Shown: positions 37,311-46,432 of the stretch, one piece after another
How positions within the stretch are numbered: position 1 is the stretch's first letter
How the letters are laid out: each line of letters opens with the position of its first letter
Source: Pterois miles
Taxonomy: Eukaryota; Chordata; Actinopteri; Perciformes; Scorpaenidae
DNA length: 64,000 bases
NCBI GenBank assembly: GCA_947000775.1
Contig: CAMQGK010000239.1
Location: 186,001 to 250,000, forward strand
Direction: 5' to 3'
Notes under the pieces: model-generated
What the model was told of the DNA's origin: nothing
Database searches by the model: none
The model's input: the letters and a program-made list of their open reading frames with translations, nothing else
Program-made: the position numbers and the translations under genes

Positions 37311-38900
37311 TAAGAGGGGGGGGTGTAGAGGTGTTTTTTGAGGGGAAAAAGGAGGGGGAGAAGAAAAAAAAAAAAAAAAGTAAAATAAAAATAATTTTTT
37401 TTTTTATATATATTTTTATTGGAGGGGGGGAGGGGGGAGGAGAAGAAAAAAAAAATTAAAAAAAAAAATGTTTGGGAATTGTTTTTTTGAATAAATGAAA
37501 AAAAATAATAAATTTTATATTTCTTTGGCCAAGGAAGAGAAGATGGAAGAAGGAAAAAGAAAAAGAGAAAAAAAAGAAAATTAATTTATTTTTTTTTTTT
37601 TCCTTTATTTAAAAAGGGGGGGGGGTGCGGGGAAAATTTCCTATTAAAGGGGGGGGTTGCAATTAATTGGGTTTTGTGTGTCTTGTTTATGAAGTTTGTT
37701 TCTGTGCGTGACTAATGTGGGATTAATTTGGTCCTGCTTTCTCTGCATCTTAATTGTTGGTAATTAAAAAGAAGTTGATTAGTGGGCTGTTCCCATCAAG
37801 AAGCTGATGATTAGGGGTCAAGTGGTTTGTTTTTTTGTAACCCATGAAGTAAATTTGCTTAAATTGATAAAGTCTGCCCCTTTCTGTAGTTGGTTGTTGA
37901 ATGGGTTCTGAGAATGAAGATGGAAGTAAATAAGAAAAAGTGTATGAAGAGGAAAAAGTGGGCGTCAATGCCAACTGATAGAGTAGTGGGGGGGCTTTTT
38001 AGAAATGGCCAGAGTTAAAGTGCACTGATGTGTCGTAAATACCATGGGTTTTTCATGGTACCCTCCAGGTGTCGCCTGAAAGTTGACTGAAATTATGTGG
38101 GTTCAGTCCGAAGAGGGAGCTGGCTAAGGAGGAAAGAGGTGAGTCGAGGTGAAAGTAATGGTTATTTGGAAATAGGTCAGAGCTGGAGGGAGGTGGGGAG
38201 GCCGAAAGTGTTGAGTCAGGTGAGTTTAAGTGGGTGATGATTTGGGGGAGTCTGCTGTGTGGGTCTATGTGTTTATCAGTCCCAAGTCAAGGCCGTCTGG
38301 GAATGGCTGTGCTGCGCTGGGTTGGGATGCTGGGTCCAGAGGCTTGCGCCCCAGTGCACGCTCTCTATGCTGCGCATCTGTGTGGGGGCCCTGGCCTGGG
38401 AGGGCTTGGGGGGTAAGAGGAAGATGAGAAACACAACAGATGGTGAGGTGCTTAGGATGGAATAGCTGAGGAGGTGTGGCTGCGTGGTTTGCTGAAGGAA
38501 ACGCAGATGATGAAAAAACCCACAGACTTTTCAGAGCTGGACATTTCTGTTTTGTAATCTTTTCCAGAGATGCCGTTTTCTTTCATTTTTGAGCTGTAGG
38601 CTGTAATTATTAAGATTACAATGAAAAAAAGTTTAAAAAATTTTATTTATATTTTAAAATATATTTTTTTTTTTTTTTTTAAATAAAAAAAAAAAAAAAT
38701 TAATTTTTTTATTTTTTTTTTTTATTTTTGGGGGGGAGGGTGAGAGAAAAGGGAGGATTTTTTTTTTGGGAGTATGTGGGGAAAAGGAGATTATGTAAAT
38801 GAAAATAAAAGGTTTGGTTATTTATTTATTTTTAAAAAAAAAAATAAAAAAAAAAAAAAAAAAATGAAAAAAAGAATTGTGTTTCTAAATTAATATATTC
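37311..38900. repeat. Low-complexity poly-A/T/G region
   Basis: Two blocks (about 37,311-37,660 and 38,630-38,880) consist mainly of runs of A, T and G with little other sequence. The interval 37,700-38,550 is more normal but has no recognisable gene. The run structure resembles poor consensus or simple-sequence expansion more than a functional element. Confidence 0.6.
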
Positions 38901-38949
38901 AGACAGCTTTCATAGTGTCCATAAAATATGTTCCATATGTCCTTAAAAT

Positions 38950-39107
38950 GGGCTGCACGGTGCCGTGGTTAGCACTGTGGCCTCACAGCGAGGTCGGATC
39001 CGGCTCGGGGCCCTCGTGTGTGGAGTTTGCATCTTCTCCCTGTGTAAGTGTGGGTTTTCTCCACGTTCTCCAGCCTCCTCCCACCATCCAAAGACATGGA
39101 CGGGTGT
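38950..39107 (+). repeat. 5' part of a common teleost interspersed retroposon
   Basis: Reads GGGCTGCACGGTGCCGTGGT, then TTAGCACTGTGGCCTCACAG and GTGTGGAGTTTGCATCTTCT onward. This order is typical of an abundant fish retroposon family that has a tRNA-like start and ends in GGATGGATGG. The copy is truncated after CCAAAGACATG. The 3' end of the same type of element lies at 43,981-44,058. Confidence 0.7.
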
Positions 39108-40080
39108 CCTTCATGTTGCTGGCTGTTCAAAAAAGTAATTCATAATACATACAAAAATGTAAAAATGTCAGAGTCCACAGAAAAGCAGCTGGATTCAGGG
39201 TCTCTCCTTGAGGAGTGTTAGCTGAGCTGCACTCAGTAAGGACTGACAGTGAGGAAATGCTCTCACATTGCGTTTACTTACTACATTGAAAACTGTGTTC
39301 CTGGCTGATAAAACCAAAGATTGGAGCAGATGTACAGTGTCACTGGTTTTTATGCTCTTTATGAAACGTGTTTTCCATACAGATAATGACAAGGTGGACA
39401 CACGATGCTCTGGTTCATTTGAGAAGACCTGACCGATGCCTGCCTGCTGTTATTATGTTATGTTACCCTGCTCACTGTTGGGAAATGCACATCCATAATC
39501 ACTACGACCTTTTAAAATTACAGCCCAGTGTTGAATAATCATGGTACATAGCAACAGCTATCCTTAAATCTTCCCAATGCAGATTGTTTTGTATAATCTA
39601 TTTGAAGGCTAAATGTGAAAGGGCTTGATCCTAGTCCCAGAGAAATATTCAAAATTAAATGGGAAGGGGACCCTTCTCATTGTCATCATCATAGTTGTTA
39701 GATCAATTTTGGAGCTGCTTCAGGCTTTTGTTTAAAAATGGTATTAGAAATATTACTATTACTAGAGCTGAGTTTAAAAACAAAACATGATACCTTTAAT
39801 AACTAATCATCTCAAGGCCATTTCAATACATTATCAGACATTAGACGTTAGCAGTGATTTCTCTGGTTGTTGTTTTTCCAAATTAAAGTGGAGAACAAAC
39901 TAAAGCTGTGAGGTTTTAGGGCTCAATAAACATCATTTGGACTGTGGTGTCATTAATGTGTAGGGAAGTTAAATCAAATGCAATCAAACAAGTATCACAC
40001 TACCTGCAAATGATGGATTATTTCACGTTATGGTAACATCAATGAAAGTAAAAGAAGTCGCATACCACATTTTAGATGTC
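39108..40080. other. Intergenic DNA downstream of the central gene
   Basis: AT-rich; short unrelated frames only. I see no domain, RNA gene or repeat structure that I can support. Confidence 0.4.
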
Positions 40081-40091
40081 TGATGTTGTCT

Positions 40092-40097
40092 TTTATT
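40092..40097 (-). terminator. Poly(A) signal of the central gene
   Basis: The minus strand reads AATAAA about 415 bases after the stop codon at 40,511. It is the first canonical signal downstream, and a plausible end for the transcript. Confidence 0.55.
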
Positions 40098-40099
40098 GA

Positions 40100-40380
40100 A
40101 TTCAACACCAAAACAGTCAAGTGGTAAAAAATAGTGATGAGGTAAAAACTCCCAAAAACCCTTTTAACAGGGAAAAACTGGGAGAAACCTCACGAAGAGC
40201 AACAGAGGAGGGCTCCCTCTTCCAGGATGGACATACAGAGTCCAGATGACTAAATGGATGTGTATAATGTGAACACATATGGAGGGATGGATCCAGGAGG
40301 ATGTCAAGCAGCTTCCAGGTGTCACTAAACAGATGCAGCCTGAGCAACACACCCTCCTCTCCTTCATGTAACCTAGGGAG
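40100..40380 (-). repeat. Common teleost repeat in the 3' UTR of the central gene
   Basis: The minus strand contains GAGGTTTCTCCCAG, then CCTGTTAAAAGGGTTTTTGG and GAGTTTTTACCTC, a motif string found in many dispersed copies in fish genomes and transcripts. It lies between a possible UTR acceptor (CCTCTCCCTAG, about 40,378) and the poly(A) signal, so it probably supplies part of the 3' UTR. Confidence 0.5.
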
Positions 40381-40510
40381 AGGACAAGATTGTTGGTTTT
40401 AGTTCACAGTTGCTTTGGTAATGTAAATGTATGTTTCCCATGTCAATAAGCCCCTTTGGACTGAACTGAATTGCCGGGGCAGAGGACAGACAGACGGACT
40501 CACTGGCTCT

Positions 40511-40668
40511 TCAGATAATGTTCGGGGTCTTGAAGCTAGCAGGCTGCTGACAGTGGTTCGGTGTGTTCAGTGGACCGCTGTGGTGCTCGGGTGTCCTGGG
40601 ATGTTCGGCTGGTCCACATCCACTCTCAGATGCTCCAGGAATGCCAAAAACACAGGAAGAGTCCTGCC
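40511..40668 (-). CDS. Last coding exon of the central gene (exon-B parent)
   Basis: Follows a TTTTTGATATCACAG acceptor. Entered in phase 1 from the exon at 40,877-40,998, it is open for 52 codons to a TGA at 40,511-40,513. It encodes QDSSCVFGIPGASESG and PEHHSGPLNTPNHCQQ, ending TPNII. The core is homologous to array exon B (31 of 36 bases in one stretch), but it has an extra segment after CTCTTCC and lacks others. Low-copy status and divergence from the near-identical array units suggest it is the parent or a sister of the amplified cassette. Confidence 0.65.
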
Positions 40669-43600
40669 CTGTGATATCAAAAACAAGTCAGGATTTTTTC
40701 TTTTATCACTACACTTCCTCCTTTGGGTTGACAGACATCACGATGTTCTTCCACATTTCTCCTGCAGACTCAGGAATCTCTAAATAAATCAACTTTGATC
40801 TGTGCCATATTTCAACTTTAGCTTATAACCACTTAATGTCACCTTTGCTAGTCTTGTAGTCTTAGTGAGGACTTACTTAGTTTGTTGGCTAAATCACAGG
40901 AGACCATCGCTCTCCAGCTCGTCTTGCGGTCGGCCATCCTTCTCATCTGTTCGGGAGGACCAACTTCTCCTCTGTCATCAAGGAAACTGCTGGACATCCT
41001 GCAGGAAAAAGTACAACATTGTCAGCAATATCAGTAATCATTAAAAATATTAAACTGATAAAAAATGTTATTCATCATTGCTTCTGTGGGGTTCAGTTTT
41101 CTATCATATGTAAAAAACAACTCAAAGAACAACAGTGAGTACGATAAGTACAGTGATAATAATCTTCTTGTCTAACTGTTTGCTAGAAAGTGAATATGCA
41201 TATTTCCCAAAATGACAAAATGTTCCTTTAATGTGCAGCTTACTTACCTAGTACATGAAAACAAAGGCGTTTCCTTTTGTTCTGTCCGTCTTGTGGTCTT
41301 TCTGTCCGTCTTGTGGTCCTGTTGTTCAGGTGGTGGAGTAAGGGGAAAGAATGACAAATAATCGTTAGAAAAACAGAAATAATGTTTAAATTGCAAAATA
41401 AATGATATGATATGTATGAACAGGTCACAAGTCAGAACAGTAGCAGCTCATGTGGTGCAGTAAGATGAGAGGAAATAAAGGCAAAAATATTTAGTAATCT
41501 TTAAATTACTGACTAAGTAATACTTAATGGACACACAGGGTTACACAGTAACATACATCACTTTCTCTTCACTTCACTTCTTCAGTCACTTCCTTCACAT
41601 CAGATGCTTGTACTTACCTTTGTTGTCCATATGAAGTGAATGGATGTAGTTTACTTTATGTGGTGTTGTTGAATCCAGTGATGGTGGATTAATCTCCAGG
41701 TTCTTCTGTTCGTATGTAGCATCAACGTGGAACTGATTCACCTATACCTCTGATGAAGGACGTTTGTTTTCTACTTATTAAAAACTCCATTTTGTTCCCA
41801 GCACCAAGAGGAAGAAGGTACCTGCCCTAACAGTCGCAAAGGTTATATGGCACAGGGTGTTTCGACAGCCCTGCCAGACGTAAAGACCAGCCTTCAGGGG
41901 AAAGAAAAGTCGATCCAGCCGCTGTGCCAACGTGATTCAAATATGCCCCATTACAACACACTGCTTTATCCAGCCAGACGCAAAGGCTAACCCTAAACTC
42001 ACCAGTCCTGCCAGACAGAGGCCAGATGTCAGCAGCTGGTGGGCCACCTGTGTGGTAGAGAGGAAGAGTAAATGTGAACATATACTGTACTGATGGCTCT
42101 GATGATTCCAGGAGAAAGCTGTCAGCTGTGTAACTTACATGGAGCTAGTATTGCTCCTCTCACCACCTCCTCCTCTTGGCAACCTGCTTGTTGACGCCCT
42201 GCTCTCCCCTTCTTCTCTTTCTGGAGTAGCCGAGGCCGGAAGGTGAGGAGGAGAGTTGCCAAATGGTCTGAGCACCAGACATCTGCAGATGAAAACCAGG
42301 ATGATCAACAATGAAGCCAGCAGGAGGAACATCAAGAGGAGGAGCAGCAAAAAGGGGAGCATGGGGATAAGAAAGAGGAGCATGGGGATAAGAAAGAGGA
42401 GCATGGGGATAAGAAAGAGGTGCATGGGGATAAGAAAGAGGAGGAGCATGGGGATAAGAAAGAGGAGGAGCATGGGGATAAGAAGGAGGAGCTTGGGGAT
42501 AAGAAAGAGGAGGAGCATGGGGATAAGAAAGGAGGAGCATGGGGATAAGAAAGAGGAGGAGCATGGGGATAAGAAAGAGGAGGAGCATGGGGATAAGAAA
42601 GAGGAGGAGCATGGGGATAAGAAAGAAGTACAGCATCAGGATGGACAAAAGGAGCATAGGGGTAAGCAAAAGGGGGAGAATAAGGAGCAGCAGGGGGAAA
42701 AGTGAGATTAAGAGCATAAGGGTCAGCAGGGGGAGGAGGATAAACTGCTGTAATAATTGGTTCATCATCATCCTGGTCCATCCCAGCATCTGGTCGTGGG
42801 AGCTGCTCCAGAGGAGGAGAGGGAGGTCTGGTCTCAGCCACCTGAGGCACATCCTCATCATCTACATCTGCAGGGGAAAAGGGTAGAAAAAGGTCACATT
42901 CTGCCCTTCTATAAAACTGGCTTCAACAGGAGACTTACAGCTTACATAATGAATCATTTTGACTATATAAATTGCATTTACATTCCCATGTGCCTACAGT
43001 GAGTCTATGAATACTGTACTGCACCACAACACAAGCTGCTACTTCTACATTTATAAACCCATATAACAAAACAACACCATCCCACTTTACTATGTAGAGA
43101 AAAAAAGACAATCATTGTGATTCAGTTCTCCCTCTCTTTCCCCTCCTCTCCTGCTGTTGGGCTGCTCAAACCTGTGAAGACAAATCATCCCTCTCACCTT
43201 CTCCATCATCTGTGTGAGGCTCCGCCACCTCTTCATCCAGGCCAGTAGTGGCTGTCTCCGTCTCTTCGTCCAGACCAGCAGTGGCTGACTCCACCTCACT
43301 GTCCAGACCAGCAGTGGCTGTCTCCTCATCATCCAGATCAAGGAGAGCAGCAAGGTCTACATCTTGGACCACACCAAGCAGGTCTTCATCCTCCAGACAC
43401 AGCAAACTGAGCAGATCTTCCTCATTCAGACCAAGAAGATCTTCCTGGCCTAAATCAGGAGTGAGCGGAGGACTGGGGACGACCTGGTCCTCCTCAGGCC
43501 TTGTAGGCTTGTGGTGCTCACTGCCAAAGTCCAAACACCAAAAGGCTCCACCTGATCCATCAAGGGGAGAGGATGTAAAAAGGTCACAATCTGCGCTTTT

Positions 43601-43860
43601 TAGGCAGAAATGAGATTTAAAGGCCAAATTCTTCCCATACACCTCCACTTAACTGTGAATACTGTACTGCAGGTGCATCACAAGCACCTTGTAGAAAAGC
43701 CACCAACACACAAAGTGCTACTAGCACAGTTAAAAGTAACACCAAATATTGTGCAGTTCTGCTGCTGCTCTTTTGAACATACAACTGGATGAGAGTCATG
43801 AGATAATATATTCATGCTAGAATAAGAATGACTTTTCACACCCTTTTCTATTAAAGCAAT

Positions 43861-43939
<79 letters not shown>

Positions 43940-45486
43940 AAAGGTAACATACTTAAATCAATAAATAAATATAACCATCCCAATGCCAGCTGGGATCGGC
44001 TCCAGCCCCCCCGCGACCCCTAACGGGATAAGTGGTTGACGATGGATGGATGGATATTATTAGATTATTACTCCTGATGCATTAACAGGTAGCAGCTTTT
44101 GGTAAATGGCTGCATTTATATACGATCTGGGTTTAATCTGTAGCAAGGAATCATGTTTTGTAATCTGATCACAAAAAAATTTGAATGTGCAAAGTAACTA
44201 CAGTAGTACGGTAAGAAATACAATATGTGCCTGATAAATATGGTGGACAATAAATATTTATTGACATCTCACCACCATTTGACCTTCAATCTCCTTCACA
44301 ATGACTGACAGAGCCCCGACCCCCCTAATAATAATAATAATAGTGTGTCATACTTTAAGTTAGGACCCATAGCAAACATGTCATCTATTTATTGTACTTG
44401 ATCGACTTACACTGCTTAGGCTGTGCTTTGACAGGGGGCTCTAAAACCCAAATACTTTGGTATTAAAATGATTATTAAAAAACATTATTAAAACCAAAAC
44501 ACAAAACAATGATATGAAGCCACTAGGATCAAATGGATCGACAGATGCACATAAATACAGTTTGTGAATGACGGGATGTGAGGGACGAGATGGGATCCTG
44601 AACGCAGCACACAGGCCTCTAATGAGCGAACCGGAAGTGCTAAAATGCTCAAAGTTTTCATTATTCTACCTCAAAACTAAAATACCAAATCACGTTTCAG
44701 TACATTATGACAATGATAAAAACAGCGACATGTCAAGTAGAAGCTGTGAGAGTGATGAGTGAACTAAACAGCTCTGGCTGCAGCTCCAGTAAACTTTACC
44801 TCCTTCACTCAGGCTCAGATAACATCGCACATCTGTCGCGTTTTGTTAAAATTACAGTTCATTCATTTTCTAACTTTTGAACATGAAATGTTCCGGTAAA
44901 AGCTCCGGATACATCAGAAGCAAAGCTTCGACAACAGCAAACAAACTTAACTCTCCACATAGGAGAACGGGCTCTGGTTTGTTTACGCCTGCACGTATTT
45001 ACGACCCGTCGTAATACGCTCATCAGCCACTCGTGGTCTCCATAGTGACGGCAAGAAAGACAAAAAATATAACTTGTTATTATTCGAAAAACGGCCCAGT
45101 CGCCATTTTTTCAAAACCTTTGATAACTAATTTGTACAAAAACGATGATGTCAAACTAAAACAACCGTGTTTCCACATCACGTTTCCATTATTAACACAT
45201 TCTACATTGGTGGCGGGAAAATCTGCACATTTCTACCATTAAATCTTAAACCAAAAAAGTACCGTGTGCCATCAAAGTGTTTTTCACAACGTCGGACTAC
45301 ATGCCCATTAAAATATCAATTGAAAGCATTATTTTGAACAGAAAACGTTTGAAGGATCTCTAAAAGATGAATTCATAAGTTAGGTACATAAGGAGAAGAT
45401 GTCTTACCTCGCTTGTCCTTAGAGATGTCAGACCAGGAGAAGACCAGGCGACCCTCCACCTCGGAAAAATTAACCATCTTCGCCAT
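40511..45486 (-). CDS. Central multi-exon gene of unknown family (gene model)
   Basis: The model runs from the ATG at 45,486 to the stop at 40,511. Exons 1 to 4 join in phase 1 without stops, apart from a frame break in the exon-3 minisatellite. The last two exons join in phase 1 with each other. The linkage between exon 4 and the exon at 40,877-40,998 is unclear; candidates at 41,618-41,741 and 41,248-41,318 are listed separately. The predicted product has a short start domain (MAKMVNFSEVEGRLVFSWSD), an acidic EDLL-rich region, a Tyr/Pro/His repeat region, a basic patch (RKRRR) in one frame, and a C-terminus homologous to the array units. This looks like a nuclear regulatory protein, but that is inference, and I do not recognise the family. 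Confidence 0.6.
40877..40998 (-). CDS. Penultimate exon of the central gene (exon-A parent)
   Basis: A 122-nt exon between a strong acceptor (CTTTTTCCTGCAG) and a consensus donor (CTAA then GTAAGT). In its open frame it reads MSSSFLDDRGEVGPPEQMRR, then MADRKTSW and CDLANKL. The entry is phase 2 and the exit phase 1, which fits the next exon. It is homologous to array exon A (PDQVRWMTDHKTDR; 29 of 36 bases), including the donor neighbourhood (GCCAACAAACTAAGTAAG against GCCGACATAAGTAAG). Confidence 0.65.
41160..41318 (-). repeat. Partial array-unit copy inside the central gene
   Basis: The minus strand carries the second half of array exon A and the start of its intron (GTAAGTAAGCTGCACATTAA through ATATGCATATT to TAACTG...). 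It is much closer to array units than to the gene's own exon at 40,877-40,998. The exon portion (41,248-41,318) starts after an ACAACAG acceptor and contains a duplicated 20-base stretch (GACCACAAGACGGACAGA twice). Spliced in phase 0 it would link to the next exon in phase 2. In phase 1 it would end the protein at a TAG. Confidence 0.6.
41618..41741 (-). CDS. Candidate alternative exon of the central gene
   Basis: Ends at a strong donor (AACAAAG then GTAAGTAC). The frame that leaves in phase 1 is open and reads FHVDATYEQKNLEINPPS, then HSLHMDNK. Possible acceptors are TATAG (41,742) or AATCAG (41,733), both in phase 0 and with weak pyrimidine tracts. Joined in phase 1 to the array-like exon at 41,318, it would end quickly at a stop, giving a short alternative C-terminus. 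It may instead be noise. Confidence 0.3.
42003..42047 (-). CDS. Exon 4 of the central gene (45 nt)
   Basis: Acceptor CTTCCTCTCTACCACACAG and donor ACTG then GTGAGTTT are both good. In phase 1 it reads GGPPAADIWPLSGRTG with no stop and keeps the phase. The neighbouring region (41,830-42,030) contains degenerate repeats of a CGTCTGGC-type motif, so nearby alternative exons are possible. Confidence 0.5.
42140..42867 (-). CDS. Exon 3 of the central gene, with Tyr/Pro/His repeat
   Basis: Acceptor TTTTCCCCTGCAG; entered in phase 1 it reads DVDDEDVPQVAETRPPSPP, then a Pro/Tyr-rich stretch, then about a dozen copies of a seven-to-eight-residue repeat (SYPHAPPL or SYPHAPL). A 22-bp unit at 42,519-42,540 breaks the frame. 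On either side the repeat is readable, but in two different frames. After the repeat one frame gives a basic patch (SRKRRRGEQG) and ends RRRW. Another gives PEREEGESRASTSRLPRGG and could leave through GGTG then GTGAGA in phase 1. The 3' end is therefore uncertain. The repeat mildly recalls tyrosine/proline low-complexity domains. Confidence 0.55.
42355..42632. repeat. Coding minisatellite, 21-24 bp units
   Basis: About 12 copies of a unit reading CATGGGGATAAGAAAGAGGA on the + strand. Unit length is 21 or 24 bp except one of 22 bp at 42,519-42,540. Length steps of three suggest selection for an open frame, which makes the 22-bp unit suspicious as an assembly error or recent mutation. Confidence 0.85.
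43198..43551 (-). CDS. Exon 2 of the central gene, acidic EDLL-rich
   Basis: 354 nt, a multiple of three, between a pyrimidine-rich acceptor (...TCTCCCCTTGATGGATCAG) and donor GGAGAAG then GTGAGA. It is phase 1 at both ends and joins exon 1 to make GG at the junction. Product residues 27-144 include EDLL at about 63-66, 71-74 and 82-85, then VDLAALLDL. Three 11-residue repeats follow, centred on ATAGLD, ATAGLD and ATTGLD (residues 105-132). The acidic-hydrophobic spacing resembles transcription activation regions; that is inference. Confidence 0.7.
43862..43936. repeat. (AT)n microsatellite, about 37 repeats
   Basis: An uninterrupted AT dinucleotide run within intron 1 of the central gene. 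It is likely to be length-variable between individuals. Confidence 0.97.
43981..44058 (+). repeat. 3' end of a common teleost retroposon
   Basis: Reads GCCAGCTGGGATCGGCTCCA, CCCCGCGACCCCTAACGGGA and TAAGTGGTTGACGATGGATG, ending in GGATGGATGGAT repeats. This is the usual 3' end of the dispersed family whose 5' part lies at 38,950. It is inserted in intron 1 next to the AT microsatellite. Confidence 0.8.
44059..45400. other. Intron 1 of the central gene, no further features
   Basis: AT-rich, with an ATA trinucleotide run at about 44,327-44,342. A short GC-richer stretch at 44,560-45,050 has small frames without recognisable homology. Nothing else supportable. Confidence 0.4.
45408..45486 (-). 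CDS. Exon 1 of the central gene
   Basis: The ATG at 45,486 is the first downstream of the TATA box, and a second in-frame ATG follows at codon 4. It encodes MAKMVNFSEVEGRLVFSWSD, then ISKDKR, and ends at CGAG followed by GTAAGA, a strong donor, in phase 1. The short first exon, the consensus donor and the phase match with exon 2 together make this the best supported part of the gene. Confidence 0.75.
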
Positions 45487-45590
45487 TTTCAACAGTTTAC
45501 CAGGTGGTCCGCTTCAGGTAGACTAGTTCACACCGGCCTCAACTCGAGTCAGGTCCAAATGCAAACGAGAGCTGAAAGGCTGCAGCTCTC

Positions 45591-45615
45591 ATATATATAG
45601 CCTCGGGTGACGTCA
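45591..45615 (-). promoter_or_regulatory. TATA box and palindromic CRE of the central gene
   Basis: The minus strand has TATATATAT at 45,591-45,600, about 105 bases upstream of the ATG. A perfect TGACGTCA (CRE) lies at 45,608-45,615, immediately upstream. An E-box CACGTG lies at 45,645-45,650. Close CRE-TATA spacing is common in inducible and germ-cell promoters, and transcription would start near 45,565. Confidence 0.6.
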
Positions 45616-45659
45616 GCGTCGCGTTGTCATGGCTATCACCGACGCACGTGCGTGAGTGA

Positions 45660-46432
45660 GAGAGCTGATTGACAGTAATTATATGATAATTATATATTAT
45701 ATGATTATATTATATTATTTAATTGACTTCTGTGTGATTAGTGATCTTTATGATATTTAATTAAACTATAAACTTCCAGACACTTTTGCAGCACCTGAAT
45801 GCCTCCTCAAGCTGATGATAAACACACTCTGTGATTATTGGTTTATTAATTATTGATTCATGCTAATTACAGACACAAACTCGATCTCAATATTATGGAT
45901 AGATGATATCATAGTATGACTGGCTGAATGCAAACTTTTTGATTAACTTTTAAAAAACAAATATATCATTAAAAGTGAAAAGATGTTTTGGATGTGGGCC
46001 TCTTTTTATTGTTAGTTTGGGTACTCGATGTGACAGGACGGGACTTTCAGTGTTTCTCTCTAAATCATAATAATGCATAATAATAATTAAGATGCTGTTA
46101 ATATCTGAAACCAAGCATAATATTCCTAGCATTCATTTACTACTTTACATTAATATAGAACTTAAATAAGTTGCACTATAGGCAAACGTGCAGGGCTACC
46201 AAAACTAAAAGGCATTATAGGGTTGTTTCAGGATAAACCTGAAATATCTCAAGATGTTAAAGCTGTCAGTACACCGCCTTCACACTGACATTCTCACCTT
46301 TGGAGAAAACTTAATCTGTCAAATATGCAAAAGAAAAGATGGAATAAATAAAAATGCAGGTAAATCCAAGAAAATCAGATATGATTTGCATTTTTTTTTT
46401 TTTTCAATTCAATACAATTTATTTATTCATAA
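45660..46432. other. Upstream intergenic DNA between promoter and right array
   Basis: AT-rich with TATATTA-type runs near 45,690. No gene or recognisable repeat. A T-run at 46,390-46,404 is followed directly by array homology. Confidence 0.45.

Noticed and set aside
38230..38465. Overlapping plus-strand ORFs of 60-68 residues
   Set aside because: Three frames are open at once in a compositionally biased stretch, with no start context, splice partner or homology.
42256..42886. Plus-strand ORFs with MGIRKRRS repeats
   Set aside because: They are antisense readings of the Tyr/Pro/His minisatellite. The minus-strand reading links in phase to upstream exons.
43678..43983. Minus-strand ORF rich in alternating Ile and Tyr
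   Set aside because: It is simply translation of the AT microsatellite.
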